The translations under genes and the position numbers were made by a program. Under the pieces are notes generated by a model. That model did not search any database, had not been told where the DNA came from, and was given only the letters and a program-made list of their open reading frames with translations. DNA of 64,000 nt from an uncultured Granulicatella sp. (GTDB lineage: Bacteria; Bacillota; Bacilli; Lactobacillales; Aerococcaceae), in the NCBI GenBank assembly GCA_934193545.1, contig CAKPVL010000002.1, forward strand, positions 27,698 to 91,697, in the 5' to 3' direction. Positions 54,903-63,950 of the stretch are shown piece by piece; positions within the stretch are counted from its first letter, which is position 1; each line of letters starts with the position of its first letter.

Positions 54903-55544
54903 ATGAAGAGAGCAACATTTTTAAAAGCAAGTCTAATCTCGAAAGGAATCATTGCGACCTGTGCGATTGTCGGTTTTCTAATGCAGATGACGCTTCACGG
55001 GTGGCATGGACTTCGTTACTACACGAATCAATCGAATTTACTCGTTGGATTGTTTATGGTGTACTTGCTATTGAAATACCGCAAAGACGGCCATTGGAGT
55101 AAGATGGACCTTCGTTTGAAAGGTGGCGTTACGGTTGCGATTCTTCTAACCGGGCTGGTATATCACTTTATGTTAGCACCGCAAAAGACAGCCGAAGAGT
55201 TCTGGACGATTGAGAATTTCCTATCGCACTATATTGTGCCGTTTGGAACGTTAGCGGATTGCATCGTCTTTGATAAAGGACATTGCTACAAGTGGTATGA
55301 TCCATTTACGTGGACGCTGTTGCCGCTGGTCTATGCGATTGTGTCTGTTGCGATTGCACTGACAACACGTATTCCGATTGGAAATAACAAAGATGGCCCA
55401 TTCCCATATTTCTTCTTGAATGTGGATAAATATGGATTTGTCGGCGTCTTGCAATATTGCTTAGGATTAGCCGTAGCCTTCTTAATCGGCTCGTATATTC
55501 TTTTCGTATTTAAAAATGGATTCAAAACAAAGGAACGTTTATAA
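54903..55544 (+). CDS. Pr6Pr family membrane protein
   Basis: 213 residues with six predicted helices. The Pr6Pr (FAR-17a/AIG1-like) pattern is visible: 'FTNQSN'-like 'YYTNQSNLLVGLFMVYLL', 'NFLSHYIVPFGTLADCIVF' and 'WTLLPLVYAIVSVA', ending in 'NVDKYGFVGVLQYCLGL'. In related eukaryotic proteins similar cores hydrolyse fatty acid esters; the bacterial role is unknown. It has its own -10 (TATAAT) about 35 bases upstream and ends 14 bp before the second mreB. Confidence 0.85.
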   Translation: MKRATFLKASLISKGIIATCAIVGFLMQMTLHGWHGLRYYTNQSNLLVGLFMVYLLLKYRKDGHWSKMDLRLKGGVTVAILLTGLVYHFMLAPQKTAEEFWTIENFLSHYIVPFGTLADCIVFDKGHCYKWYDPFTWTLLPLVYAIVSVAIALTTRIPIGNNKDGPFPYFFLNVDKYGFVGVLQYCLGLAVAFLIGSYILFVFKNGFKTKERL

Positions 55545-55558
55545 GAGAGGAGACTTTC

Positions 55559-56638
55559 ATGGTTCGAGATATTGGAATCGACTTAGGAACAGCGAATATT
55601 TTAGTGTTCTTAAAAGATCGTGGAATTATTTTAAATGAACCGTCACTCGTTGCGCTAGATGAGCGTAATGGCGACGTGATTGCAGTCGGTGAACGTGCGT
55701 ACCAAATGGTGGGCCGTACGCCAAAAGAAATCAATGTGCACCATCCATTAAAAGGTGGGGTGATTGCGGATATCGCAGTTACTGAGCAATTGCTTGAATT
55801 ATTCATGCAAAAATTAAACTTAAATAGTTGGTTCTCAAAACCAGATATTTTGATTTGTACACCAACAAATATTACGACAGTCGAGCAAAAAGCGATTATC
55901 CAAGCGGCGATTAAATGCGGCGGACGTAATATTTACTTAGAGGAAGAACCAAAAGTGGCCGCAGTCGGCGTTGGACTGGATATCTTCTCTCCAATTGGAA
56001 ACATGGTCATCGATATCGGTGGCGGAACGAGTGATATTGCCGTTCTTTCAATGGGCTCAACGGTCACAAGCCGTTCGATTAAATTAGCTGGCGACAATAT
56101 GGACTTTGCTATTTCGGAATATATTAAAGACAAATATCAACTCATTATCGGAGACCGTACCGCTGAAGCCATCAAGATGAATCTCGGTAGTGCGATTGAA
56201 GTGGAAAACGAGTCGGATATGATTGTTAAAGGTCGCGATATGACGACTGGGTTGCCGAAGACGGTAACGATTTATACAAATGAAATTTATCATTGCTTAA
56301 AAGAAATGCTCGATACGATTGGCGAAGAAGCTAGACTCGTACTCGAAGCGACTCCACCAGAGCTCGCAGGCGATATTATCGAACGCGGCGTGATGGTAAC
56401 AGGGGGCGGAGCGCTCATTCAAGGAATTGACCGTATGCTTTCAGAAAAGCTACAAGTTCCAGTGATGATTGCTGAGAACCCGCTTCAAAGTGTTGCAATT
56501 GGGACAGGAATCTTATTAAACCGCATTAAAGCAGATCGTGGTATTTTCTCAGGACTCAGAAGACTCTTCAGTTCTAAGAAAGTCGTAATGAACCCAACTG
56601 CGAATATGATTGATGATGAAAGGAAAGAAGAAGCATGA
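55559..56638 (+). CDS. mbl: MreB/Mbl-family cell-shape protein (second paralogue)
   Basis: A second actin-like protein, 359 residues. '[28 protein letters not shown]', 'YLEEEPKVAAVGVGLDIFSPIGNMVIDIGGGTSDIAVLSMG' and 'VTGGGALIQGIDRML' are the nucleotide-binding blocks. It is more divergent than the mreBCD copy and has a C-terminal extension of about 25 residues with 'GLRRLFSSKK', possibly a membrane-binding helix. It overlaps the next small gene by 4 nt (ATGA). Whether it is Mbl or MreBH in the Bacillus sense cannot be settled by eye. Confidence 0.88.
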   Translation: MVRDIGIDLGTANILVFLKDRGIILNEPSLVALDERNGDVIAVGERAYQMVGRTPKEINVHHPLKGGVIADIAVTEQLLELFMQKLNLNSWFSKPDILICTPTNITTVEQKAIIQAAIKCGGRNIYLEEEPKVAAVGVGLDIFSPIGNMVIDIGGGTSDIAVLSMGSTVTSRSIKLAGDNMDFAISEYIKDKYQLIIGDRTAEAIKMNLGSAIEVENESDMIVKGRDMTTGLPKTVTIYTNEIYHCLKEMLDTIGEEARLVLEATPPELAGDIIERGVMVTGGGALIQGIDRMLSEKLQVPVMIAENPLQSVAIGTGILLNRIKADRGIFSGLRRLFSSKKVVMNPTANMIDDERKEEA

Positions 56639-56829
56639 AGCAAGAATTGAAAAATAGTGGTCACTTATTATTGACGGCGCTACTCCGTGTCTTAATCTTC
56701 GTGATTATCGCAGTCATCTTATTTGCACTTGGCTTAATGGTTGGTTATGCCGTTCTTGGTGAAGGTCACAACCCATTTGATATTTTCTCAAAAGAAGTAT
56801 GGGACAAGATTTTCAACTTTATTAACTAA
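56635..56829 (+). CDS. EpuA-like small membrane protein (RNA polymerase subunit beta-annotated family)
   Basis: 64 residues with one long hydrophobic helix (about 12-40) and a short polar tail 'GEGHNPFDIFSKEVWDKIFNFIN'. This matches the small EpuA-type proteins, which databases often label 'DNA-directed RNA polymerase subunit beta' and which usually follow a MreB/Mbl gene in Lactobacillales. It is not an RNA polymerase subunit by sequence. Coupled to the gene upstream. Confidence 0.82.
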   Translation: MKQELKNSGHLLLTALLRVLIFVIIAVILFALGLMVGYAVLGEGHNPFDIFSKEVWDKIFNFIN

Positions 56830-56840
56830 CAAGCAGATAG

Positions 56841-56857
56841 ATTGACCTTTGTTGACT
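56841..56857. promoter_or_regulatory. CtsR box before clpP
   Basis: On the minus strand AGTCAACAAAGGTCAAT matches RGTCAAANANRGTCAAA at 15 of 17 positions. It lies 44 bp before the clpP ATG, implying heat-shock repression by CtsR. Confidence 0.85.
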
Positions 56858-56900
56858 ATTGAAGTAGACTATAACAAAAGCAGAATATGGAGGAAATGCT

Positions 56901-57494
56901 ATGAATTTAATTCCAACAGTTATCGAGCAGTCTTCACGCGGAGAACGCGCTTATGACATTTACTCACGTTTATTAAAAGACCGTATCATCATGGTGAGCG
57001 GACCAGTTCACGACGATATGGCGAATGCGATTATTGCGCAATTACTATTCTTAGATGCACAAGATCCTGAGAAAGATATTTACATGTATATTAACTCTCC
57101 AGGGGGAAGCGTAACAGCTGGTTTAGCCATCTACGATACAATGAACTTCATTAAAGCAGACGTTCAAACAATCGCGATGGGTCTAGCAGCGTCAATGGGT
57201 TCATTCCTATTAACAGCTGGTGCTAAAGGGAAACGTTTCGCATTACCAAACGCTGAAATCTTAATCCACCAACCTTTAGGCGGAGCACAAGGGCAAGCGA
57301 CAGAAATCGAAATCGCAGCACGTCAAATCTTGAAAACACGTGAACGTTTAAATAAAATCTTGGCAAAACAAACAGGCCAAAAATTATCACGTATCGAAAA
57401 AGATACAGACCGTGATAACTACATGACAGCACAAGAAGCGTTAGAATACGGCTTAATCGATGCCATCATGGAAAGCTCAAAAGAAATGAAATAA
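56901..57494 (+). CDS. clpP: ATP-dependent Clp protease proteolytic subunit
   Basis: A serine peptidase that forms the 14-mer chamber used by ClpX, ClpC and ClpE, 197 residues. The catalytic triad is Ser98 (GLAASMGS), His123 (LIHQPLGG) and Asp172. The oligomerisation and handle regions are normal. GGAGG precedes the ATG. Monocistronic; CtsR box upstream and strong terminator downstream. Confidence 0.98.
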   Translation: MNLIPTVIEQSSRGERAYDIYSRLLKDRIIMVSGPVHDDMANAIIAQLLFLDAQDPEKDIYMYINSPGGSVTAGLAIYDTMNFIKADVQTIAMGLAASMGSFLLTAGAKGKRFALPNAEILIHQPLGGAQGQATEIEIAARQILKTRERLNKILAKQTGQKLSRIEKDTDRDNYMTAQEALEYGLIDAIMESSKEMK

Positions 57495-57502
57495 CAGAAA
57501 GT

Positions 57503-57535
57503 GCAGAAGAACTAATAGTTCTTCTGCTTTTTTTT
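57503..57535 (+). terminator. Terminator of clpP
   Basis: A perfect 11-bp stem GCAGAAGAACT / AGTTCTTCTGC with an AAT loop and eight Ts. Confidence 0.95.
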
Positions 57536-57617
57536 CACCGTATATCTTCCTTTTTATGCTTGAAAGCGGTACAATAGACACATACGACTTTGTTAGAAGG
57601 TAAAAGGGGAAAAGGTT

Positions 57618-58736
57618 ATGACAACAGAAGGAAATCCATTACAAAATGCACGAGTGGCATATGAATATTACGAATTACCAGGGGAGTTAGTGGATATTCA
57701 ACCTTTAGGAAATGGATTAATTAATAAAACCTATCAAATTACACATACACATGAAGATGAAGAAAAACAATATGTATTACAAGCGATTAATCACACGATT
57801 TTTCCAAACGTTCAAGGATTAATGGAAAATATCGAGAAGGTGACTTCTTATCTTCGTGAAAAATACGAAGCAGAAGGGCGCGACGCTTCTCGTGAAACGC
57901 TCCGTGTTATCCGCACTAAAGATGGCCATTTAACAGCGAACTTGGATAACGGAACCTACTGGCGTATTTATGATTCCGTTAAAAATAGCTATTCATTAGA
58001 TAAAGTAGAAAGTCCAGAGCAATTTTACATCACAGCGAAAGCGTTCGGTCGTTTTGCCTATGATTTAAACGATTTCGATGCGAGCCAATTGGTCGAAGTG
58101 ATTCCGCAATTCCACGATACACGTAATCGTTACAGACAGCTGGAAGAAGCGATTCGAGAAGATCGCGTTGGCCGTGTGAAAGAGGTGCAAGAAGAGATTG
58201 CATTTATCCAAAATCGTAAAGCGGACTGCTTCTTATTATATGATTTACTCGATGAAGGCGTATTGCCACTTCGTGTAACGCATAATGATACAAAATTAAA
58301 CAACATTATGTTCGACAGTGAAACGAAAGAACCACTTTGCATCGTGGACCTTGATACCGTAATGCCAGGGTTAGTGTTATTTGATTTTGGTGATTCGATT
58401 CGTTTTGGTGCGAACGATTGTGCCGAAGACGAATCCGATTTAACAAAAGTGAACTTTGATTTCGACTTATACGAAACATACGTGAAAGGCTTTATCGAAG
58501 GCACAAACGGCATCTTGACGGAAGCCGAACTTGAATACCTTCCTTGGGGTGCGCGCGTCATTACGCTCGAACAAGGCATTCGTTTCTTGACGGACTACAT
58601 CAACGGCGACGTTTACTACCAAACAACTCGTCCAGGACAAAACTTGGACCGTGCCCGTACACAATTGAAATTGGTACAAGATATGGAAAACGTGTGGGAT
58701 AAGATGGTCGAAGCTGTTAAAAACGCTCAAAAATAA
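57618..58736 (+). CDS. APH-fold phosphotransferase, N-acetylhexosamine 1-kinase-like
   Basis: 372 residues of the aminoglycoside phosphotransferase/choline kinase fold. The N-lobe contains 'PLGNGLINKTYQI' and 'YVLQAINHTIF'. The catalytic loop is 'VTHNDTKLNNIMFD' and the metal-binding aspartate is in 'IVDLDTVMPGLVLFDFGDSIRFGAND'. The 'HNDTKLNN..DLDT.MPGL..FDFGD' block is characteristic of NahK-type sugar kinases and related mucin-sugar enzymes. Substrate therefore probably N-acetylated hexosamine; no other genes of such a pathway are beside it. Single gene with its own terminator. Confidence 0.82.
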   Translation: MTTEGNPLQNARVAYEYYELPGELVDIQPLGNGLINKTYQITHTHEDEEKQYVLQAINHTIFPNVQGLMENIEKVTSYLREKYEAEGRDASRETLRVIRTKDGHLTANLDNGTYWRIYDSVKNSYSLDKVESPEQFYITAKAFGRFAYDLNDFDASQLVEVIPQFHDTRNRYRQLEEAIREDRVGRVKEVQEEIAFIQNRKADCFLLYDLLDEGVLPLRVTHNDTKLNNIMFDSETKEPLCIVDLDTVMPGLVLFDFGDSIRFGANDCAEDESDLTKVNFDFDLYETYVKGFIEGTNGILTEAELEYLPWGARVITLEQGIRFLTDYINGDVYYQTTRPGQNLDRARTQLKLVQDMENVWDKMVEAVKNAQK

Positions 58737-58746
58737 AGAATTTCAG

Positions 58747-58778
58747 ACTCTCTGACAGATTTGTCAGGGAGTTTTTTT
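58747..58778 (+). terminator. Terminator
   Basis: ACTCTCTGACA / TGTCAGGGAGT (one G-T pair) with seven Ts. Confidence 0.9.
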
Positions 58779-58787
58779 CGTCTTTAC

Positions 58788-58836
58788 ACACTATATATTG
58801 TAAATTATAACGATTCTAAAACACAATATATTGTGT
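58788..58836. promoter_or_regulatory. Two NrdR boxes before nrdDG
   Basis: ACACTATATATTGTAA (58788-58803) matches 14 of 16 positions of ACACWATATATTGTGT, and ACACAATATATTGTGT (58821-58836) matches perfectly. The boxes start 33 bp apart, near three helical turns, as expected for NrdR binding. Confidence 0.93.
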
Positions 58837-58844
58837 TTTGGGGG

Positions 58845-58872
58845 TTGATTTTTATTTTTTGAGTGCTACAAT
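58845..58872 (+). promoter_or_regulatory. nrdDG promoter
   Basis: TTGATT (58845-58850), a 16-nt spacer and TACAAT (58867-58872), just downstream of the second NrdR box. Confidence 0.65.
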
Positions 58873-58900
58873 AAGGACTAGAGTTTAAGGAGGAATCGTG

Positions 58901-61099
58901 ATGAGTGTAGAGACATTAACAGCATTATCGGTCACGAAGAGGGATGGCCGACAAGTCGAATTTCAAAAGGAAAAAATTCAACGTGCGATTGAAAAAGCGG
59001 AAATCGGATTGAATGGTGAATTAAGCGACGAGCGGATGGTAGTGCTTGGTCGCATCGTAGAGGATGTCCTCACGGAGATTTCAAGACGCTTTAACGACAC
59101 GATTGAGATTTATGAAATTCAAAATATCATTGAACATTTACTGATTGAAGATGGAGAGTCAGAGCTTGCACAAGAATATATCTCATACCGTGTTGACCGT
59201 GATTTACGCCGTAAGAATCAGTTAGATTTCCAATGGGCGCTCTCACGATTAACGAATAAAGAGGCGAGCGTCGTCAACGAGAACGCGAATAAAGATAGTA
59301 AAGTATTTAATACACAGCGCGACTTAACGGCTGGAACGGTCGGGAAGATTATCGGCTTGAAGATGCTTCCGCCGCACGTGGCCAATGCGCATTTGAAGGG
59401 CGACATCCATTATCATGACTTGGATTATCATCCATATATGCCGCTTACGAACTGTTGCTTAATTGACTTCGAGCACATGTTAGGGCTCGGCTTTAAAATT
59501 GGAAATGCGGAAGTGGAGTCTCCGAAGTCGATTCAAACAGCAACCGCACAAATGGCGCAAATTATCGCCAATGTGGCAAGCAGTCAGTATGGTGGTTGTT
59601 CTGCCAACCGTGTCGATGAGTTACTGGCACCTTATGCAGCCAAGAATTACGAAAAGCATTTAGCAGATGCCAAAGAGTGGATTGAAGGAGCAGACCGTCA
59701 AGAAGCGTATGCGATGAAGAAGACGGAAAAAGATATTTATGATGCGATGCAATCGTTAGAATACGAAATTAACACGCTTTATACGTCGCAAGGGCAAACG
59801 CCATTTACAACACTTGGATTTGGACTCGGAACGGATCACTTCGAACGTTGTATTCAAAAGGCCATTTTGCAAGTGCGTATGGAAGGGATTGGTAAAGAAA
59901 AACGAACTGCCATTTTCCCAAAGCTCGTGTTCACATTGAAACGTGGCGTGAATTTAGAAGCCAACGACCCAAACTACGACGTGAAACAATTGGCGTTGGA
60001 ATGTGCGACAAAACGCATGTATCCAGACGTGTTGAGCTATGACCAAATCGTTCGTTTAACAGGAAGTTTCAAGGTGCCGATGGGATGCCGTTCATTCTTA
60101 CAAGGATGGAAGGACGAAAACGGCCAAGAAGTAAACGATGGACGAATGAACTTAGGGGTTGTGACTCTTAATATTCCTCGTATTGCGCTTGAAGCAGACG
60201 AATCTCTTCAAAAGTTTTGGGAGATTTTTGAGGAAAAACTCGCGATTTGTAAAGATGCACTCGTCTACCGTGTGGAACGTTGCAAGGAAGCCACTCGCGA
60301 CAATGCACCAGTGTTGTATCATTATGGGGCATTTGGCCAACGATTGAAGGATGGCGAAGAAGTCGACGTCCTGTTTAGAAATAAACGTGCGACGGTTTCA
60401 CTTGGCTACATCGGCCTCTATGAAGCCGCAACAGCCTTCTTTGGGCCAGCCTGGGAAACGAATCCAGAAGCCAAAGCGTTCACCTTAGAAATCGTGAAGG
60501 CGTTGAAGGCTCATACGGATGCATGGGGCGACGAGTACGGCTATCATTTCAGCGTCTATGCGACTCCAAGTGAAAGTTTGACCGACCGTTTCTGCAAGCT
60601 CGATATCGAAAAATTTGGTCTCGTGCCCGATATTACCGAGAAGGAATACTACACGAATAGTTTCCATTATGATGTGCGTAAAAATCCAACGCCATTTGAA
60701 AAAATTGACTTCGAAAAAGATTATCCAGTGTATTCTTCAGGTGGATTTATCCATTACTGCGAATATCCAGTGCTTCGTCAAAATCCAAAGGCGCTGGAAG
60801 CTGTGTGGGATTTTGCCTATGACAAAGTCGGATACCTTGGAACGAACACACCAATCGACCACTGCTATAAGTGTGGTTTTGATGGCGAATTTACTCCAAC
60901 GGCTAAAGGGTTCGAATGTCCACAGTGTAAGAACCATAATCCTCAAACGTGTGATGTGGTGAAAAGAACTTGTGGTTATCTTGGTAATCCGCAAGCACGT
61001 CCTATGGTGCATGGTCGTCACGTGGAAATTTCTTCGCGTGTGAAACATATGCCAAAACTCAAGGAACGCTATGCGCTTGGGGTGACAGAGGATGAATAA
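58901..61099 (+). CDS. nrdD: Anaerobic ribonucleoside-triphosphate reductase
   Basis: Class III glycyl-radical reductase making dNTPs without oxygen, 732 residues. ATG 58901 lies seven bases after AAGGAGG; a GTG three bases earlier is possible. An N-terminal ATP-cone (about 8-100, 'VTKRDGRQVEFQKEKIQRAIEKA') gives allosteric control. The C-terminal zinc motif 'CYKCGFDGEF' and 'CPQCKNHNPQTC' precedes the radical site 'RTCGYLGN' with Gly692. It overlaps nrdG by 8 nt. Controlled by NrdR boxes upstream. Confidence 0.97.
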   Translation: MSVETLTALSVTKRDGRQVEFQKEKIQRAIEKAEIGLNGELSDERMVVLGRIVEDVLTEISRRFNDTIEIYEIQNIIEHLLIEDGESELAQEYISYRVDRDLRRKNQLDFQWALSRLTNKEASVVNENANKDSKVFNTQRDLTAGTVGKIIGLKMLPPHVANAHLKGDIHYHDLDYHPYMPLTNCCLIDFEHMLGLGFKIGNAEVESPKSIQTATAQMAQIIANVASSQYGGCSANRVDELLAPYAAKNYEKHLADAKEWIEGADRQEAYAMKKTEKDIYDAMQSLEYEINTLYTSQGQTPFTTLGFGLGTDHFERCIQKAILQVRMEGIGKEKRTAIFPKLVFTLKRGVNLEANDPNYDVKQLALECATKRMYPDVLSYDQIVRLTGSFKVPMGCRSFLQGWKDENGQEVNDGRMNLGVVTLNIPRIALEADESLQKFWEIFEEKLAICKDALVYRVERCKEATRDNAPVLYHYGAFGQRLKDGEEVDVLFRNKRATVSLGYIGLYEAATAFFGPAWETNPEAKAFTLEIVKALKAHTDAWGDEYGYHFSVYATPSESLTDRFCKLDIEKFGLVPDITEKEYYTNSFHYDVRKNPTPFEKIDFEKDYPVYSSGGFIHYCEYPVLRQNPKALEAVWDFAYDKVGYLGTNTPIDHCYKCGFDGEFTPTAKGFECPQCKNHNPQTCDVVKRTCGYLGNPQARPMVHGRHVEISSRVKHMPKLKERYALGVTEDE

Positions 61100-61655
61100 C
61101 CCGAAGCCAAAAGAATGGACCAGCCAGCAGTATTCCCAAGGGAAGATTGCAAGCTATAAACCGTATAATTTTGTTGATGGAGAAGGGGTACGCTGCTCGC
61201 TGTATGTGAGTGGCTGCCTTTTTGCCTGTGAAGGGTGTTATAACGTCATCGCGCAAAATTTCAATTACGGCATTCCGTATACGAAGGAACTCGAAGCACA
61301 AATCGTTGAAGATGTGGGCGCTTCGTATTGTCAGGGTTTAACACTCTTAGGAGGTGAGCCGTTTTTAAATACGGGTGTCTGCCTTTCTCTAGTAAAGGCT
61401 CTCAGACTAGCATACGGGCACACCAAAGACGTGTGGTCGTGGACCGGGTATACATGGGAAGAATTGATGCAAGAAACAGAGGATAAGCTTGAATTGCTTC
61501 GCTTGATTGATATTTTAGTCGATGGACGATTTGAACTCTCCAAGAAGGATTTGACCTTGCAGTTTCGCGGATCTAGCAACCAACGCATTATCGATGTGCA
61601 GGCGTCTCTTGAATCTGGAGAAGTCATTTTATGGAAAGGTCTCTGGGAATCATAA
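61092..61655 (+). CDS. nrdG: Anaerobic ribonucleotide reductase activase
   Basis: A radical SAM enzyme that installs the glycyl radical on NrdD, 187 residues. The 4Fe-4S motif C-x3-C-x2-C is 'CLFACEGC' with Cys42, Cys46 and Cys49. 'LTLLGGEPFLN' is the second SAM-contact block. The start overlaps the nrdD stop by 8 nt. Confidence 0.96.
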   Translation: MNNPKPKEWTSQQYSQGKIASYKPYNFVDGEGVRCSLYVSGCLFACEGCYNVIAQNFNYGIPYTKELEAQIVEDVGASYCQGLTLLGGEPFLNTGVCLSLVKALRLAYGHTKDVWSWTGYTWEELMQETEDKLELLRLIDILVDGRFELSKKDLTLQFRGSSNQRIIDVQASLESGEVILWKGLWES

Positions 61656-61670
61656 GAAACGATAAAATTT

Positions 61671-61699
61671 CTGACAAATGGTCATTATTTTGATAAAAT
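61671..61699 (+). promoter_or_regulatory. acpS-alr-mazF promoter
   Basis: CTGACA (61671-61676), a 17-nt spacer and TAAAAT (61694-61699). Confidence 0.5.
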
Positions 61700-61730
61700 G
61701 AAGGAATGAAATACGTTAAAGGAGACGACA

Positions 61731-62093
61731 ATGGCGATTACAGGACTTGGAATGGATGCAGTAGAACTTTCACGCATTGAAAAAATCGTGGCAGAACCGA
61801 AGACTTTTTTACAAAAAGTGCTGACTCCAACAGAGCTAGAGAAATATAATAGTCTTCCAACGAAGCGAAAAGTGGAGTTTCTCGCAGGACGTTTTGCGGC
61901 CAAGGAAGCCTACGCAAAAGCATTGGGAACGGGAATTGGACAACATGTGTCTTTCCAAGACATCGAAGTCTTAAATGATGCGTCTGGGAAACCAGTCCTT
62001 GTATGCAAGCGGTACTCCCACAAAACATGGGTCACCATTACGCATACTAATCATGATGCGTATGCCGTCGTCGTATTAGAATCCAACGAATAA
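61731..62093 (+). CDS. acpS: Holo-[acyl-carrier-protein] synthase
   Basis: Transfers 4'-phosphopantetheine from CoA to apo-ACP, 120 residues. Asp9 in 'GLGMDAVELSRIEK' and the Glu in 'FAAKEAYAKALGTG' are the metal ligands of the family. GGAGAC precedes the ATG. The acpS-alr-mazF order is conserved in many Bacillota. Functionally downstream of coaD, which is located elsewhere in the window. Confidence 0.96.
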   Translation: MAITGLGMDAVELSRIEKIVAEPKTFLQKVLTPTELEKYNSLPTKRKVEFLAGRFAAKEAYAKALGTGIGQHVSFQDIEVLNDASGKPVLVCKRYSHKTWVTITHTNHDAYAVVVLESNE

Positions 62094-62106
62094 AAGGAAT
62101 GAACCA

Positions 62107-63225
62107 ATGATGTTAGAAGCCATCCATCGAAATACACGAGTAGTAGTGGATTTATCGATTGTAAAACAAAATATAAAAAAACAACTGGCGAAGTTGAGCC
62201 CTTCTCAAGAATTGTATGCTGTTGTAAAAGCCAATGCATACGGACATGGCATGATACCAGTAGCCAAAGCAGCCGTAGAAGCAGGAGCTAAAGGATTCTG
62301 TGTGGCGAATGTGGACGAGGGACTAGGATTACGCGAGGCTGGATTGACACAACCGATTTTAATTTTGGGACTAAGCCGCGTTGAAGATGCCGCACTCCTA
62401 GCTGAAAACAACATCACTGCGAGTGTCGATTCCGTGGCATGGTTAAAAGAAGCAGCGCAGTATTTAAACGATACACCATTAAAAGTGCATATTGCCGTGG
62501 ACTCTGGGATGGGACGTATCGGTGTGGTGAACGAGGAGGAATTAGCAACAGTCGAAAACGTGCTACAAGATGGCCCGTTTGAATTCGAAGGCATTTTCAC
62601 TCATTTTGCGACTGCAGACGAAGCTGACACGACACAGTTAACCAAACAAATCGAGAAGTTTCACCGTCTGGTCGATGAATTAAGCATCAAACCAGCACAC
62701 GTGCATTACTCGAACTCAGCCTATGCGCTTTGGCATGGGGCAGGAGATAGCGCCATTGTTCGATATGGCATTGGAATTTACGGAATTAATCCTTCCAATG
62801 GAGACTTAGCGCTGAAAGACGAAGCAGCCTTAACACCAGCCCTTCGTTGGGAAACAGAAATGGTGAAAGTGAAGAAGCTGGAAGCAGGAGACACAGTGAG
62901 CTACGGTGCAACCTATACAGCAGAGGAAGAACAATGGGTAGCGACTCTTCCAGTGGGTTATGCGGATGGATTTATCCGTGCCTACAATAAAGGAGAAGTC
63001 TTAGTGGACGGCGTTCGTTGTCCGATCGTTGGACGCATTTGCATGGATCAGTGCATGATTCGCTTGCCGCATGAATTTCCAGTAGGAACAACTGTGACGC
63101 TCCTTGGAAAAGATGGAGACGAAGAAATTACCGCGATTGAATTAGCGAAACGCTCAGAGACGATTGCCTATGAAGTGCTTTGCATCATTTCAGACCGCGT
63201 GAAACGGGTGTATATCAATGATTGA
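62107..63225 (+). CDS. alr: Alanine racemase
   Basis: A PLP enzyme interconverting L- and D-alanine for peptidoglycan, 372 residues. The PLP lysine is Lys41 in '[12 protein letters not shown]'. The catalytic tyrosine is in the C-terminal barrel block '[26 protein letters not shown]'. '[11 protein letters not shown]' is the family signature. ATG at 62107 or 62110, after AAAAGGAATG. It feeds Ddl (35763-36836). It overlaps mazF by 8 nt. Confidence 0.97.
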   Translation: MMLEAIHRNTRVVVDLSIVKQNIKKQLAKLSPSQELYAVVKANAYGHGMIPVAKAAVEAGAKGFCVANVDEGLGLREAGLTQPILILGLSRVEDAALLAENNITASVDSVAWLKEAAQYLNDTPLKVHIAVDSGMGRIGVVNEEELATVENVLQDGPFEFEGIFTHFATADEADTTQLTKQIEKFHRLVDELSIKPAHVHYSNSAYALWHGAGDSAIVRYGIGIYGINPSNGDLALKDEAALTPALRWETEMVKVKKLEAGDTVSYGATYTAEEEQWVATLPVGYADGFIRAYNKGEVLVDGVRCPIVGRICMDQCMIRLPHEFPVGTTVTLLGKDGDEEITAIELAKRSETIAYEVLCIISDRVKRVYIND

Positions 63226-63568
63226 TAAGATTGTAAGAGGCGATGTGTGTCTTGCGGACTTATCGCCAGTTGTGGGAAGTGAGCAAGGGGGGAAACGCCC
63301 TGTCCTTATCGTGCAAAATGATGTAGGAAATCACTTTAGTACAACGGTCATTGTAGCGGCGATTACCGCCAAACATACAAAGGCCAATATTCCAACGCAT
63401 ATTGAAATCAAGAAAGACCAATTCGGTTTCGAACGAGACTCTGTCGTCTTACTCGAGCAACTACGAACAATTGATAAAGTCCGTATTCTTGAGAAGATTA
63501 CGACCGTCGATAGTGACTTTATGAGAATCATTGATGCGGGACTCAAAGTGAGTCTAGGGTTAGAATAA
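63218..63568 (+). CDS. mazF: MazF/PemK-type endoribonuclease (NdoA-like)
   Basis: A 116-residue mRNA interferase. '[30 protein letters not shown]' contains the catalytic arginine region; '[22 protein letters not shown]' and '[17 protein letters not shown]' complete the family pattern. In Bacillus the order is alr-mazE-mazF; here the toxin starts inside alr and there is no room for a mazE antitoxin. Either the antitoxin is elsewhere or this protein is no longer a stand-alone toxin. Confidence 0.92.
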   Translation: MIDKIVRGDVCLADLSPVVGSEQGGKRPVLIVQNDVGNHFSTTVIVAAITAKHTKANIPTHIEIKKDQFGFERDSVVLLEQLRTIDKVRILEKITTVDSDFMRIIDAGLKVSLGLE

Positions 63569-63573
63569 AAATA

Positions 63574-63607
63574 GTCCTCTAAAGAAAATTTTAGAGGACG
63601 TTTTTTG
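63574..63607 (+). terminator. Terminator of acpS-alr-mazF
   Basis: GTCCTCTAAA / TTTAGAGGAC followed by a G and six Ts. Confidence 0.88.
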
Positions 63608-63691
63608 TTTTAAACGGAGAATTTCTCGAGAAAATTCCCTTGATTTACAATGGGGATGGTAGTATACTGATTAAGTACCTTAAGTACAAAT

Positions 63692-63764
63692 GCCTCCTTA
63701 GCTCAGTTGGTAGAGCAGTAGACTCTTAATCTATGGGTCACAGGTTCGAGCCCTGTAGGGGGCA
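63692..63764 (+). tRNA. tRNA-Lys (anticodon CTT)
   Basis: A full cloverleaf: acceptor GCCTCCT pairs with AGGGGGC, the D arm is GCTC..GAGC, and the anticodon loop CTCTTAA has CTT at the centre (codon AAG). The T arm is CAGGTTCGAGCCCTG and the discriminator base is A. The 3' CCA is not encoded. A terminator follows. Confidence 0.96.
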
Positions 63765-63777
63765 TTTTTTTATGCAC

Positions 63778-63810
63778 AAAAAGCCTTGAAAACAACTCAA
63801 GGCTTTTTTG
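63778..63810 (+). terminator. Terminator after tRNA-Lys
   Basis: AAAAAGCCTTGA / TCAAGGCTTTTTT with a seven-base loop and T run. Confidence 0.9.
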
Positions 63811-63890
63811 TTTATCTCAAGATCATTTGTCCCACGAATAACATATACAAAATACGATTTATTTTCTCAAAAATTTTTTTAAAATTATGC

Positions 63891-63921
63891 TTGACATGGA
63901 ACGCGTTCCAGAGTTTATACT
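63891..63921 (+). promoter_or_regulatory. Promoter with palindromic operator before the HAD gene
   Basis: TTGACA (63891-63896) and TATACT (63916-63921) are 19 bp apart. A perfect 14-bp palindrome TGGAACGCGTTCCA (63897-63910) fills most of the spacer. A repressor bound there would block RNA polymerase. The site resembles LacI/GalR-type operators but does not fit the CcpA cre consensus, because the central bases are GC rather than CG. Confidence 0.7.
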
Positions 63922-63950
63922 GGTTTCAAAAAGTAAAAGAGGTCATCTAT

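Noticed and set aside
52275-57494. Second MreB as a frameshifted duplicate of the first
   Set aside because: Both frames are complete with all nucleotide-binding motifs, and they differ throughout, so they are long-separated paralogues.
63897-63910. Catabolite-responsive element (cre)
   Set aside because: The palindrome has central GC rather than the CG needed at positions 7-8 of the cre consensus, and position 3 is G instead of A or T.
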